A stretch of 64,000 nucleotides of DNA. It comes from CAXMNX01 sp964194845. Lineage in GTDB: Bacteria; Pseudomonadota; Alphaproteobacteria; Rhodobacterales; Rhodobacteraceae. A program made the translations under genes and the position numbers. The notes below the pieces were generated by a model, which saw only the letters and a program-made list of their open reading frames with translations, made no database searches and was not told the origin of the DNA. The stretch covers positions 16,352 to 80,351 of the forward strand of contig CAXMNX010000025.1 of assembly GCA_964194845.1 (NCBI GenBank). The letters run 5' to 3'. How positions within the stretch are numbered: the first letter of the stretch is position 1; each line of letters begins with the position of its first letter. Positions 7,366-15,976 of this stretch are shown in pieces.

Positions 7366-8579
7366 TTGCCGATCCCCGCGCTTGGTCGTGCCTGTTCGAT
7401 CAGCCCAAGTGCGCTCTGGTCGTCGGCAAAAACCACCCTTGCCTCATCTGCAATCTCAGTTGCGCGCTCCAATTCACCCAGCACACCAAGCGAAGTTATC
7501 AGCCGCGCCCAATCCTGCGCAGGCCCGCCTTCGGTTGCCAGACGGTCGGCCAGCCCCGAAACCATGCCGCGGATCATATCCTGTCGTTCATCTTCGGTAA
7601 GATCTTCGGCTGCTGCGATGTCTGCCTCGGATGGCCCCGGCACCTCGGGCAGGCGATACTCAACACCTGCGGCGGCAGCGACGGCTTCAATCTCGGACCT
7701 GATGACCGGAACCCAGGGCGCGTCGGGCGGGCCGTCTTCAAGCAAACTACGCCAAATCGGAAAAGCCCGGTCTGCACGCCCGTTCTGGGCTTCAAGAAGG
7801 CCAAGATAATATTGCGCCGCCGCGCTTTCCGGCGCCCGATTTAGAACCCGCTGCAATACCGCCTCGGCTTCGGGCGACACATATCCGGCTGCGGCAAAGA
7901 CCATCGCATCAAGCAGGAACAGATGGTCTTGCGGTGTCGCGTCATCGCCCTTCGCCGCGACCAGACGTTCCCGCGCAGCACGGGCGTCGGCAAAACGCCC
8001 CAGACGGGCCTCATATTGCGCCAGAAGCGTCAGGCCCCGAATGTCGTCGGGCCTTTTCTCAAGTGCTGCCCGCAGCTGCGCCATCAACGCCAGAAACGCT
8101 TCGGATACTTCTTCGGCTTGAGGCAACGCGGCGCGCGCGCGTTCTTCGGCGTCGGCCTGGCTCATCCGATTGATGCGCGCGTCCTCCAATGCCGCCAGCC
8201 GGGCCTTGATCGGCAGGTCGCCATATCCCGGCGACCCGATCCCGAAATAAAGCGCACCGCTGCCGAGAAAAAGCGCGACGGCGACAAAGGCGATGACCAA
8301 TCGGCTGCCGCTCGATTTCGGTGCATTGAATTTCATTTGTCGCTTGTCAGCGCCGAGAAGTCTGCGGGATACCTCCAGGCGGACCTGCTCGGCGCCTGCG
8401 TCTGAAAGAACCCCGCGCGCCAGATCGCGGTCAATTTCGGCAAGCTGATCTTTGTAGACCGCGATATCGCTGTCAGCACCACCCCGCATGTCGTCACCAT
8501 CGCCGTGCGCGCCGGCCGCGAACGCGAGCATGGCAGAGACGAGAACAGCAATCGCGACGATGACAAGCCAAAAAACCAT
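7362..8579 (-). CDS. ccmI: CcmI (CycH), cytochrome c maturation apocytochrome chaperone
   Basis: The ATG at 8579 gives 405 residues, starting MVFWLVIVAIAVLVSAMLAF, a membrane segment. A cytoplasmic loop follows with the family pattern VYKDQLAEIDRDLARGVLS. A second membrane helix lies at about residues 94-114 (LVIAFVAVALFLGSGALYFG). The rest is a periplasmic TPR region that holds apocytochrome c for heme ligation by CcmF/CcmH. A TTG three codons upstream is a weaker start. The remaining ccm genes of this window (ccmA, B, C, D, G) lie about 30 kb away. Divergent transcription from soxB leaves about 170 bp of shared upstream DNA. Confidence 0.9.
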   Translation of the reverse strand: MVFWLVIVAIAVLVSAMLAFAAGAHGDGDDMRGGADSDIAVYKDQLAEIDRDLARGVLSDAGAEQVRLEVSRRLLGADKRQMKFNAPKSSGSRLVIAFVAVALFLGSGALYFGIGSPGYGDLPIKARLAALEDARINRMSQADAEERARAALPQAEEVSEAFLALMAQLRAALEKRPDDIRGLTLLAQYEARLGRFADARAARERLVAAKGDDATPQDHLFLLDAMVFAAAGYVSPEAEAVLQRVLNRAPESAAAQYYLGLLEAQNGRADRAFPIWRSLLEDGPPDAPWVPVIRSEIEAVAAAAGVEYRLPEVPGPSEADIAAAEDLTEDERQDMIRGMVSGLADRLATEGGPAQDWARLITSLGVLGELERATEIADEARVVFADDQSALGLIEQARPSAGIGN

Positions 8580-8630
8580 AGCATCCAATTAGTCGTCGTT
8601 TTGCAATTCTTAAAGTGATTTCATTCCTTT

Positions 8631-8658
8631 GCGACACCGCGTCACGACCTCGTGTCGC
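8631..8658. promoter_or_regulatory. Inverted repeat upstream of the sarcosine oxidase operon, candidate operator
   Basis: GCGACAC at 8631-8637 is matched by GTGTCGC at 8652-8658 with a 14-base spacer. The arms start about 120 bp before the soxB ATG and 52 bp before the ccmI start. The spacing of arm centres (21 bp, two helical turns) suits a dimeric or AraC/GlxA-type regulator. No known consensus was matched. Confidence 0.4.
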
Positions 8659-8749
8659 GAAATTGCAGCGTCCTGCCGTTTTGCCGTCTTCACAAACCCA
8701 ACGTATTTTGGAATGAGGGGGCGACCCAGCGAGTAGGGACCAGGATCGA

Positions 8750-9994
8750 ATGAGCCGATATTCCGCCTTTGCCGTCGCCCGCGAAGCATTTCGCGATCAT
8801 CAGGGCTGGACCCGTGCCTGGGCAAACCCCGAACCCAAGAAACGCTATGATGTGATCATCATCGGTGCCGGTGGGCATGGATTGGCGACCGCGTATTACC
8901 TTGGAAAAAACCACGGCATCAGGAATGTGGCCATTCTTGAAAAGGGCTGGCTTGGTGGCGGAAACACCGGGCGCAACACCACAATCATTCGGTCGAATTA
9001 TCTACAGGACGCCTCTGCCGCGATCTATGAAAAGGCGCGCGGACTTTACGAAGGCCTGAGCCAGGACCTGAACTACAACGTCATGTTCAGCCCGCGCGGT
9101 GTGATGATGCTGGCCCAGACCGAGCACGAAGTGCGGGGCTATAGGCGCACCGCTCATGCCAACGCACTGCAAGGCGTTACAACCGATTATATCACGCCGG
9201 AGCGGGTTAAAGAGCTTTGCCCCATCATCGAGACTCGCGGCCCGCGTTACCCGGTATTGGGCGCGCTTTGGCAGGCCCGTGGCGGCACCGCGCGCCACGA
9301 CGCCGTTGCCTGGGGGTATGCGCGGAAGTGCTCGCAAATGGGCATGGACGTGATCCAGAAGTGCGAGGTGACCGGTGTGCGTTCGGAAGGCGGCAAAGTG
9401 GTCGGGGTCACCACCATTCGCGGCGACATCGACTGCGACAAACTTGGGATGGTTGTTGCCGGGCACTCGGGACACGTCGCGGCGATGGCGGGCTTTCGGC
9501 TGCCGATCGAGTCCGTGGCACTGCAGGCGTGTGTGTCCGAGCCGATCAAGCCCTGCATGGACGTGGTGGTGATGGCAAACACTGTTCATGGCTATATGAG
9601 CCAGTCGGACAAGGGCGAAATGGTCATTGGCGGCGGCGCTGACGGATATAACAATTACACCCAGCGCGGCAGCTTTCATCACATCGAGGAAACCGTGCGG
9701 GCGCTTGTCGAGACGTTCCCGATCATCTCGCGCCTGAAGATGTTGCGGCAATGGGGCGGGATCGTCGATATGACCGGTGATCGGTCGCCGATCCTGTCGA
9801 AAACGCCGCTGGAGAACTGCTTCATCAACTGCGGCTGGGGCACAGGCGGGTTCAAGTCGATCCCCGGGTCGGGCTGGGGCATGGCCGAGCTGATGGCGAC
9901 GGGCGCGTCACCTTTGACCGCTGAGTTCGGGCTGGAGCGGTTCAATGAGGGCCGGTTTATTGATGAGAGCGTGGCGGCGGGGGTGGCGCACTAA
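8750..9994 (+). CDS. soxB: Sarcosine oxidase subunit beta
   Basis: The 414-residue protein has the dinucleotide-binding motif IIIGAGGHGLATAYY (about residues 36-50) for FAD/NAD binding. GGTARHD places a histidine at residue 183, which likely corresponds to the covalent FMN site of heterotetrameric sarcosine oxidases. The conserved C-terminal GWGTGGFKSIPGSG is also present. The complex oxidises sarcosine to glycine, passing formaldehyde to tetrahydrofolate. The length matches the family. It is the first gene of the operon, preceded by GGACCAGGATCG as ribosome site. Its TAA shares one base with the ATG of a foreign-looking gene rather than leading straight to soxD. Confidence 0.95.
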   Translation: MSRYSAFAVAREAFRDHQGWTRAWANPEPKKRYDVIIIGAGGHGLATAYYLGKNHGIRNVAILEKGWLGGGNTGRNTTIIRSNYLQDASAAIYEKARGLYEGLSQDLNYNVMFSPRGVMMLAQTEHEVRGYRRTAHANALQGVTTDYITPERVKELCPIIETRGPRYPVLGALWQARGGTARHDAVAWGYARKCSQMGMDVIQKCEVTGVRSEGGKVVGVTTIRGDIDCDKLGMVVAGHSGHVAAMAGFRLPIESVALQACVSEPIKPCMDVVVMANTVHGYMSQSDKGEMVIGGGADGYNNYTQRGSFHHIEETVRALVETFPIISRLKMLRQWGGIVDMTGDRSPILSKTPLENCFINCGWGTGGFKSIPGSGWGMAELMATGASPLTAEFGLERFNEGRFIDESVAAGVAH

Positions 9995-10623
9995 TGGCCG
10001 AATCTCCCGTCCTCTTCTCGCCAGACAATGAACCGTATCTCGGTCGTAAGCCCTTGTACGTTCTGGATACATCTATCTCTTCAGCGATGAAGACTGTCGA
10101 GAAAATCGCTCCACTCACACTTGAGGTTGATGATGACCAACTGAAGAAGGCATGCCTTGATCTTGTTCCCGGCGGCATTTCGCTCGCCTTGAGTATCCGC
10201 GAACTAATACGTCAGGCTCATTTGTATAGTGCGTACGTTTTAACAAGGCCGCTTGCCGAGCGGGCATTCACATCACTGTATCTTTTTCATAATCATCAAG
10301 ATTTGCCGCTTTGGAAAAAAGGATGGCCTTACAATGAACGGCCAAGGCTCGCTGAAATCATGAGGCGACTAGACGCTAAAGGTGTCTTAGGCACAGCAAA
10401 TCCACTTAATGGTCTCAACAGTCTCATCCACGGCGATCCGTCGTCTTCGCAATTCCTGCTGTTCGAAGATGAGGAAGGAGAGATCAAAATCAGTTTGTCG
10501 CGCAATCTCCTCAGACCGGATATTTGCAACGACATTTGCAGCCTTACAATCTCCTTCATTGCCATCCTAATGGGAGTGGCATCAGGTACATTTGGATTAG
10601 GTGAGAAAGTTAAGCCATGCTGA
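9994..10623 (+). CDS. Unknown protein inserted between soxB and soxD
   Basis: The 209-residue protein is not a sarcosine oxidase subunit and I do not recognise its family. It looks largely alpha-helical, with RELIRQAHLYSAYVLTRPLAERAF, a Trp-rich WKKGWPYNERPRL segment and NGLNSLIHGDP, which recalls the Arg/Asn-x4-His helix of HEPN-like proteins such as DUF5677; this likeness is weak. A hydrophobic helix (ISFIAILMGVASG) lies near the C-terminus. Its base composition is visibly richer in A and T than the sox genes around it. The ATG overlaps the soxB stop (TAATG), and its TGA lies seven bases inside soxD, so it is read as part of the operon. It looks like a horizontally gained passenger. Confidence 0.75.
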   Translation: MAESPVLFSPDNEPYLGRKPLYVLDTSISSAMKTVEKIAPLTLEVDDDQLKKACLDLVPGGISLALSIRELIRQAHLYSAYVLTRPLAERAFTSLYLFHNHQDLPLWKKGWPYNERPRLAEIMRRLDAKGVLGTANPLNGLNSLIHGDPSSSQFLLFEDEEGEIKISLSRNLLRPDICNDICSLTISFIAILMGVASGTFGLGEKVKPC

Positions 10624-10946
10624 TCCTGAACTGCCCAAACTGCGGCATCAACTGCGACGAAACAGAGCTTGCTCCCGGCTGCGAGGCGCATCTGAAGCGT
10701 CACGGGCCGGGGTCGTCGGAGGATGAGTTTCGCGACTATTTGTTCGCGAAGGAAAACCCGCGCGGCGTTCATTTCGAACGCTGGCGCCACGCAAATGGAT
10801 GCGGCAAGTGGTTTCATGCGGCGCGCGACACGGTGACGCTTGAGGTGTTCGGAACCTATTCAGCGCAAACCTTTGAACCGCCTCAGGAAATTCGCGACGT
10901 GATCGCCAGGAAACGACCCGGATGGGCGTGGAGGGAAATGCGATGA
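10617..10946 (+). CDS. soxD: Sarcosine oxidase subunit delta
   Basis: The 109-residue protein starts MLILNCPNCGINCDETE and has the CPNCG zinc site (C6, C9). HANGCGKWFHAARDT adds the later His and Cys zinc ligands. This is the small zinc-binding subunit of the heterotetramer. The length is in the family range (about 90-110). The start lies seven bases inside the upstream unknown gene and the stop overlaps soxA as ATGA. Both overlaps point to translational coupling. Confidence 0.95.
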   Translation: MLILNCPNCGINCDETELAPGCEAHLKRHGPGSSEDEFRDYLFAKENPRGVHFERWRHANGCGKWFHAARDTVTLEVFGTYSAQTFEPPQEIRDVIARKRPGWAWREMR

Positions 10947-13900
10947 GCCATCGTCTTGAAAGCGGCGGCCGGTTGATTGATCGCAGCCAGCCGCGCGGCT
11001 TCACGTTCAACGGCAAGTCGATGCGCGGCGTGAAGGGCGACACGCTGGCCTCGGCACTTTTCGCCAGCGGGCAGGTGCTTGTCGGCAGGTCGTTCAAATA
11101 CCACCGCCCGCGCGGCATCGTCGCCAGTGGTGCTGAGGAACCCAACGCTTTGGTAGGGTTGGGTAAAGACAGGACATTCGAGCCGAACGCCCGCGTGACA
11201 ACGACGGAATTATTCGACGGCCTGACCGCTGAAAGCCAGAACCACTGGCCCAGCCTTGAGTTCGATATCGGCGAGATCAACGCAAAGCTCTCGCGTTTTC
11301 TGCCCGCCGGGTTCTACTACAAGATGTTCATGTGGCCGCGCGCGTTCTGGAAGCACTTGTACGAGCCGATCATTCGGATGTCGGCGGGGCTTGGCCGCCC
11401 ACCGAGGCACCGCGACGCGGATCACTACGAGCACTTTAATATCACGACGGATGTTGTTGTTATCGGGGGCGGAATAGCGGGCCTGACGGCGGCGAAAGCG
11501 GCTGGCGACGCAGGTGCCGAGGTTTTGCTCTTGGAACAAACAGCGCATTGGGGCGGGCGCGCCCCGGTCGATGGCGTCGAAATTGACGGGCAACAGGCCG
11601 AGGGATGGGTCGAAGAGACGCTGAAGTCGCTGGAAGCAATGCCCAACGTCACCCTGCGCACGCGCACAATGGGTGCCGGGGTCTATGACCACGGGTACAT
11701 GCTGGCCTCTGAGCGGATCACCGACCATGCACCGGATGCAAGTGTCCCTCGGCACCGTTTGTGGCGCATTCGCGCGCGTCAGATCATCACAGCAACCGGT
11801 GCAATCGAGCGCACATTGTCTTTCGCGGGCAATGACTTGCCGGGCGTCATGCTGGCCTCGGCAGTGCGGGATTATGTGGTCAATTTTGGTGTCGTGCCGG
11901 GTGAAAAAACCGTGGTCGTGACCAATAATGACGATGGCTACAGAACCGCGATTTCATTGAAATCGGCTGGTCTGAATGTTCCGGTCATTCTGGATGCCCG
12001 CGACGAGGCCATTGGTGAACTGCCTGAAAAGGCACTCGAAATGGGCATTCGCATAACGCCCGGGCGCGGGATCGCCAAGGTTGTCGGCAAGGGCCGCGTT
12101 CAGGCCGTCCACATCTGCAACCAGTCGGGCGACGGTGCCGCAATCGAGGAGGTCGAGGCCGATTGCGTTGCAATGTCCGGCGGCTGGTCGCCGGTGGTGC
12201 ATCTCTGGTCGCACTGCGGCGGCAAACTAATCTGGAGCGAGGAGAACGCGCATTTTCGGCCCGATCCCGAACGTGCGCCCACAGGCGCTGACGGGCAGGC
12301 ATTTGTCCTGACGGCGGGGGCTGCAAGCGGTGAATTGACCTCCGACGGGGTGCTGGCGGATGCGCACAAGGCCGGACAAAGTGCTGCGCGGAATGCAGGA
12401 TATGAGGCGAAGACCGGGAATGCGCCAACCTCGCCGGATGAGAACCCAAAGCCGATGCAGGCCGTCTGGAACATGCCCGCGAATGCGCCCTATGAACTGC
12501 GCTCGAAATCCTGGCTTGATTATCAGAATGACGTAAAGGTCACGGACGTCGAACTGGCGGCGCGCGAAGGCTTTGAAAGCGTCGAACATGCCAAGCGCTA
12601 TACAACACTCGGGATGGCGACGGATCAGGGTAAGCTCAGCAATATCAATGGGCTGGCCGTCTTATCACAGGCGCTTGGCGCCGAGATCCCAAAAACCGGA
12701 ACAACCACATTCCGCCCGCCTTATACGCCGATCACCATGGGCTCTATTGCAGGCGAAGCGCGCGGCGAGCTGTTCCAGCCTATCCAGAGAACACCAATTC
12801 AAGACTGGCACGAGGCCAACGGCGCAAATTTTGAACCCGTCGGGCACTGGCGGCGACCGTATGCGTTTCCTCAAAATGGCGAGACCATTGACGATGCGGT
12901 GACGCGCGAGATTAACGCGACACGAAATTCGGTTGGCCTTCTTGACGCCTCGACACTTGGCAAGCTGGTCGTGAAGGGCCCGGATGCGGGCCGTTTCCTC
13001 GATATGCTTTACACCAACATGATGTCGACGCTGAAGGTCGGAAAATGCCGCTACGGCCTGATGTGTAACGAAAATGGCTTCCTGTCCGACGATGGCGTTG
13101 TGGCGCGGATCGATGACGACACCTGGCTTTGTCACACCACCACCGGCGGTGCAGACCGGATCCATGGCCACATGGAGGAATGGCTTCAGACCGAATGGTG
13201 GGACTGGAAGGTATTCGTCGCCAATGTCACCGAGCAATACACGCAGATCGGCGTGGTTGGGCCAAAAGCGCGGGAAGTTCTGGAAAAACTCGGCGGAACG
13301 CTTGATCTTTCGCGCGAAGCATTGCCCTTCATGGCCTTCGCCGATGGTGCGATTGGCAGTATTCCGGCGCGCGCATTCCGCATCTCTTTTTCCGGCGAGC
13401 TAAGTTTTGAGATTGCTGTCCCGGCCAGTCAGGGCCGCGCATTTTGGGACGCGCTTCTGGAGGCGGGGGCGGAGTTTGGCATCACACCATACGGCACCGA
13501 AGCGCTTCATGTCATGCGTGCTGAAAAGGGCTTCATCATGATCGGCGATGAAACCGACGGCACGGTGATTCCGCAGGATCTGGGGCTGAATTGGGCTATT
13601 TCGAAGAAGAAAGACGATTATCTTGGCAAGCGCGCGCAGGAACGGTCGCATATGACCGACCCACTTCGTTGGAAGCTGGTTGGCCTGGAAACGCTTGACG
13701 GCTCAGTTCTTCCCGACGGTGCCTACGCCGCCGAAGCCGGTGTGAACGAAAATGGCCAACGCCGGACCGAGGGACGTGTGACATCCACCTATTACTCCCC
13801 AACGCTGGACCGCGGGATTGCCATGGGCCTTGTCGTTCGCGGACCCGATCGGATGGGCGAGGAATTGGAATTCGCGAAGATTGACGGCAGCGTCGTGAAA

Positions 13901-13957
13901 GCAAAGATTGTAGACCCTGTGGTCTTTGATCCAGATGGGGAGAAACAGAATGTCTGA
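10943..13957 (+). CDS. soxA: Sarcosine oxidase subunit alpha
   Basis: With ATG at 10943 the protein has 1004 residues. The N-terminal domain (about 1-110) is ferredoxin-fold-like with SQPRGFTFNGK and FKYHRPRGI. Residues about 165-480 form the pyridine nucleotide-disulphide type domain with the GGGIAG motif at 175-180 for NAD+. The last 400 residues match the glycine-cleavage T-protein fold (VGLLDASTLGKLVVKGPDA), which carries tetrahydrofolate. The subunit channels the methyl carbon of sarcosine to 5,10-methylene-THF. The in-frame ATG at 10922 would add seven residues lying inside soxD and is less likely. Confidence 0.95.
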   Translation: MSHRLESGGRLIDRSQPRGFTFNGKSMRGVKGDTLASALFASGQVLVGRSFKYHRPRGIVASGAEEPNALVGLGKDRTFEPNARVTTTELFDGLTAESQNHWPSLEFDIGEINAKLSRFLPAGFYYKMFMWPRAFWKHLYEPIIRMSAGLGRPPRHRDADHYEHFNITTDVVVIGGGIAGLTAAKAAGDAGAEVLLLEQTAHWGGRAPVDGVEIDGQQAEGWVEETLKSLEAMPNVTLRTRTMGAGVYDHGYMLASERITDHAPDASVPRHRLWRIRARQIITATGAIERTLSFAGNDLPGVMLASAVRDYVVNFGVVPGEKTVVVTNNDDGYRTAISLKSAGLNVPVILDARDEAIGELPEKALEMGIRITPGRGIAKVVGKGRVQAVHICNQSGDGAAIEEVEADCVAMSGGWSPVVHLWSHCGGKLIWSEENAHFRPDPERAPTGADGQAFVLTAGAASGELTSDGVLADAHKAGQSAARNAGYEAKTGNAPTSPDENPKPMQAVWNMPANAPYELRSKSWLDYQNDVKVTDVELAAREGFESVEHAKRYTTLGMATDQGKLSNINGLAVLSQALGAEIPKTGTTTFRPPYTPITMGSIAGEARGELFQPIQRTPIQDWHEANGANFEPVGHWRRPYAFPQNGETIDDAVTREINATRNSVGLLDASTLGKLVVKGPDAGRFLDMLYTNMMSTLKVGKCRYGLMCNENGFLSDDGVVARIDDDTWLCHTTTGGADRIHGHMEEWLQTEWWDWKVFVANVTEQYTQIGVVGPKAREVLEKLGGTLDLSREALPFMAFADGAIGSIPARAFRISFSGELSFEIAVPASQGRAFWDALLEAGAEFGITPYGTEALHVMRAEKGFIMIGDETDGTVIPQDLGLNWAISKKKDDYLGKRAQERSHMTDPLRWKLVGLETLDGSVLPDGAYAAEAGVNENGQRRTEGRVTSTYYSPTLDRGIAMGLVVRGPDRMGEELEFAKIDGSVVKAKIVDPVVFDPDGEKQNV

Positions 13958-14522
13958 GGCAGTAAGCGCGTTGGCGGACGCACGGTCCTCTGGAACCATT
14001 GAAGTTGCCGAGGCGGGCCTTCAAGGCATGTTGACCATTCGTGGCGATCTGGCAGACACGGGCTTTTCTGACGCCATAAAGACAGTGACTGGAATGGATA
14101 TCCCATCGCGGCGCCAGTCAACCTCCTCTGACAGCGACACATTGCTATGGATGTCGCCGGATGAATTGATGTTGCTTTGCCGGCACGACGAAGCCGAAGC
14201 GCGCGTTCAGGCGCTGGCCAAGGCTTTGAGCGATCACCACCATCTGGTCGCGAACGTGTCGGACGCACGCGCTGAGTTCACTTTGTCGGGAGAAGGTGCC
14301 GCCATTCGGGAAGTTCTGGCCAAAATTTCACCTGCCGATATGCGCGCTGCCGCACTGCCGATCGGTGAAGTGCGCCGCACCCGGGTCGCGCAGGTTGCGG
14401 CGGCGTATTGGTTCAGCGCTGAAGACCGCGCGCATTTGATCTGCTTCAGGTCTGTTGCGAGATACGTTTTCGACCTTCTCAAGACATCTTCGGCTTCGGG
14501 CAGCTCGGTCGGGTATTTCTGA
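13950..14522 (+). CDS. soxG: Sarcosine oxidase subunit gamma
   Basis: The 190-residue protein starts at ATG 13950 and overlaps the soxA stop by eight bases. It has the family features LQGMLTIRGDLADTGF, a TLLWMSPDELMLL segment and VSDARAEFTLSG. These resemble a shortened T-protein-like fold. SoxG completes the heterotetramer. It is the last gene of the operon, and about 130 bp separate it from the superoxide dismutase. No folate ligase, deformylase or glyA gene follows, unlike in many sox operons. Confidence 0.93.
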   Translation: MSEAVSALADARSSGTIEVAEAGLQGMLTIRGDLADTGFSDAIKTVTGMDIPSRRQSTSSDSDTLLWMSPDELMLLCRHDEAEARVQALAKALSDHHHLVANVSDARAEFTLSGEGAAIREVLAKISPADMRAAALPIGEVRRTRVAQVAAAYWFSAEDRAHLICFRSVARYVFDLLKTSSASGSSVGYF

Positions 14523-14650
14523 CTATTTCATTCGGTGGCCGGGCAGGCGATACTGCGCGTGCGGCAAATATCTATTTCGCCTTGACCTGCTCGCTGTTGC
14601 AGCACAGGAAAGACGAAGAATTATCGATATTGTATAAAAAGGGCTGACCT

Positions 14651-15250
14651 ATGGCATTTGAACTTCCCGATCTTCCTTATTCGCACGACGCGCTTGCATC
14701 CAAGGGGATGAGCGCCGAGACGCTCGAGTATCACCACGACCTGCATCACAAGGCCTATGTCGATAATGGCAACAAGTTGATTGCTGGCACGGAATGGGAC
14801 GGCAAAAGCCTGGCAGAGATCATCGTCGGCACTTACGAGACTGGTGCTGTTGCGCAAAACGGCATCTTCAACAACATCAGCCAGCTTTGGAACCACAACG
14901 AATTCTGGCAAATGATGGGCCCGGGCGATGCGGGCATACCGGGCGAGCTGGAAGCCGCGATCAACGAAAGCTTCGGCACGGTGGATGAATTCAAATCCCA
15001 GTTTGCCGCCGCCGGTGCCGGTCAATTCGGATCAGGCTGGGCCTGGCTGGTCAAGAACGTCGATGGATCGCTTGCGGTGACCAAATCTGAAAACGGCGTG
15101 AACCCGATTTGTTATGGTCAGACCGCGCTTTTGGGCTGCGATGTGTGGGAGCATTCCTATTACATCGACTTCCGCAACAAGCGGCCCGCTTATCTTGCCA
15201 ACTTTCTGAACAGCCTTGTGAATTGGGAAAACGTCGCAAGCCGCCTGTAA
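14651..15250 (+). CDS. sodB: Superoxide dismutase, iron type
   Basis: The 199-residue protein has all four metal ligands: H28 (EYHHDLHH), H82 (LWNHNEFW), D164 and H168 (DVWEHSYY). The AGAGQFGSGWAWL segment with alanine and glutamine is typical of the Fe-dependent branch. There is no signal peptide, so it is cytoplasmic. It dismutates superoxide to oxygen and peroxide. AAAGGG ahead of the ATG serves as ribosome site, and a GC-rich hairpin follows the stop. It is monocistronic, between soxG and a convergent LOG gene. Confidence 0.95.
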   Translation: MAFELPDLPYSHDALASKGMSAETLEYHHDLHHKAYVDNGNKLIAGTEWDGKSLAEIIVGTYETGAVAQNGIFNNISQLWNHNEFWQMMGPGDAGIPGELEAAINESFGTVDEFKSQFAAAGAGQFGSGWAWLVKNVDGSLAVTKSENGVNPICYGQTALLGCDVWEHSYYIDFRNKRPAYLANFLNSLVNWENVASRL

Positions 15251-15273
15251 TTTAGCAGATCAGTCACTTTGCG

Positions 15274-15295
15274 GGGCCGTCCGGTGGGGCGGCCC
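15274..15295 (+). terminator. Hairpin terminator between sodB and the LOG gene
   Basis: GGGCCGTCC at 15274-15282 pairs with bases 15287-15295 over nine positions, one of them a T-G pair, with the loop GGTG. No T-run follows on the plus strand. It lies between convergent genes and may act in both directions. Confidence 0.55.
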
Positions 15296-15304
15296 TTGGC
15301 GATT

Positions 15305-15850
15305 TCAGGAAAGCATACCAACCGCCTCTTCAGCGCTGCTGGCGACATTTATCAGATTCAACAGCGACGGATCTGCAAATCCTTGCAAAACAACGTGGTT
15401 TATCAATGCGATAAGCGGATCCCAAAAGCCGTTGGCATTCAAAAGCACAATCGGCTTGTCGTGCAGTCCAAGCTGCCCCCAGGTCAGAACTTCAAAAAAT
15501 TCGTCCAGTGAACCGGCACCGCCCGGCAGGACAACAACCGCATCGGCATTCATGAACATGACCTTTTTGCGCTCGTGCATCGTTTCGGTGATGACACGTT
15601 CGCCCGATACGCCCCGTGGGGCTTCGCGGTTCAGCAAATGCGTCGGGATCACGCCTAGTGTGTCTGCGCCATTTCCCGAGGCTGCCTCGGCCACGGCACC
15701 CATCAGCCCGATATCACCCGCACCATAGACAAGGCGCCAGCCACTTTCGGCGATGGCAGTTCCAAGTTCCCGCGCAGCGGCAAGATAGGCCGGATCGGAC
15801 CCGGATCTGGAGCCACAATAAACGCAAACCGAAAATACATTCTGCGACAT
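15305..15850 (-). CDS. LOG-family (TIGR00730) nucleoside 5'-monophosphate phosphoribohydrolase
   Basis: The ATG at 15850 gives 181 residues, starting MSQNVFSVCVYCGSR. The Rossmann-like fold shows YGAGDIGLMG for phosphate binding, MHERKK with the conserved Arg at about 94, and PGGAGSLDE at 109-117. The usual PGGxGTxxE motif therefore has serine in place of threonine, a conservative change. LOG proteins release the base from cytokinin-type or other nucleoside monophosphates. In bacteria without plant hosts their substrate is often unclear. Older annotations call them lysine decarboxylases, which is wrong for this group. Confidence 0.88.
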   Translation of the reverse strand: MSQNVFSVCVYCGSRSGSDPAYLAAARELGTAIAESGWRLVYGAGDIGLMGAVAEAASGNGADTLGVIPTHLLNREAPRGVSGERVITETMHERKKVMFMNADAVVVLPGGAGSLDEFFEVLTWGQLGLHDKPIVLLNANGFWDPLIALINHVVLQGFADPSLLNLINVASSAEEAVGMLS

Positions 15851-15976
15851 CAAATCATTACCTTGCGCCAATGGTGTTTTGACCCCTGATACCGGTGTTG
15901 CTATGGTCTCTCAAGCGCCGAGCGAATGGATTTCGCGGCGCGTTGGGGATGTAACCGGCAGGCGGGAGAAAAGCTG

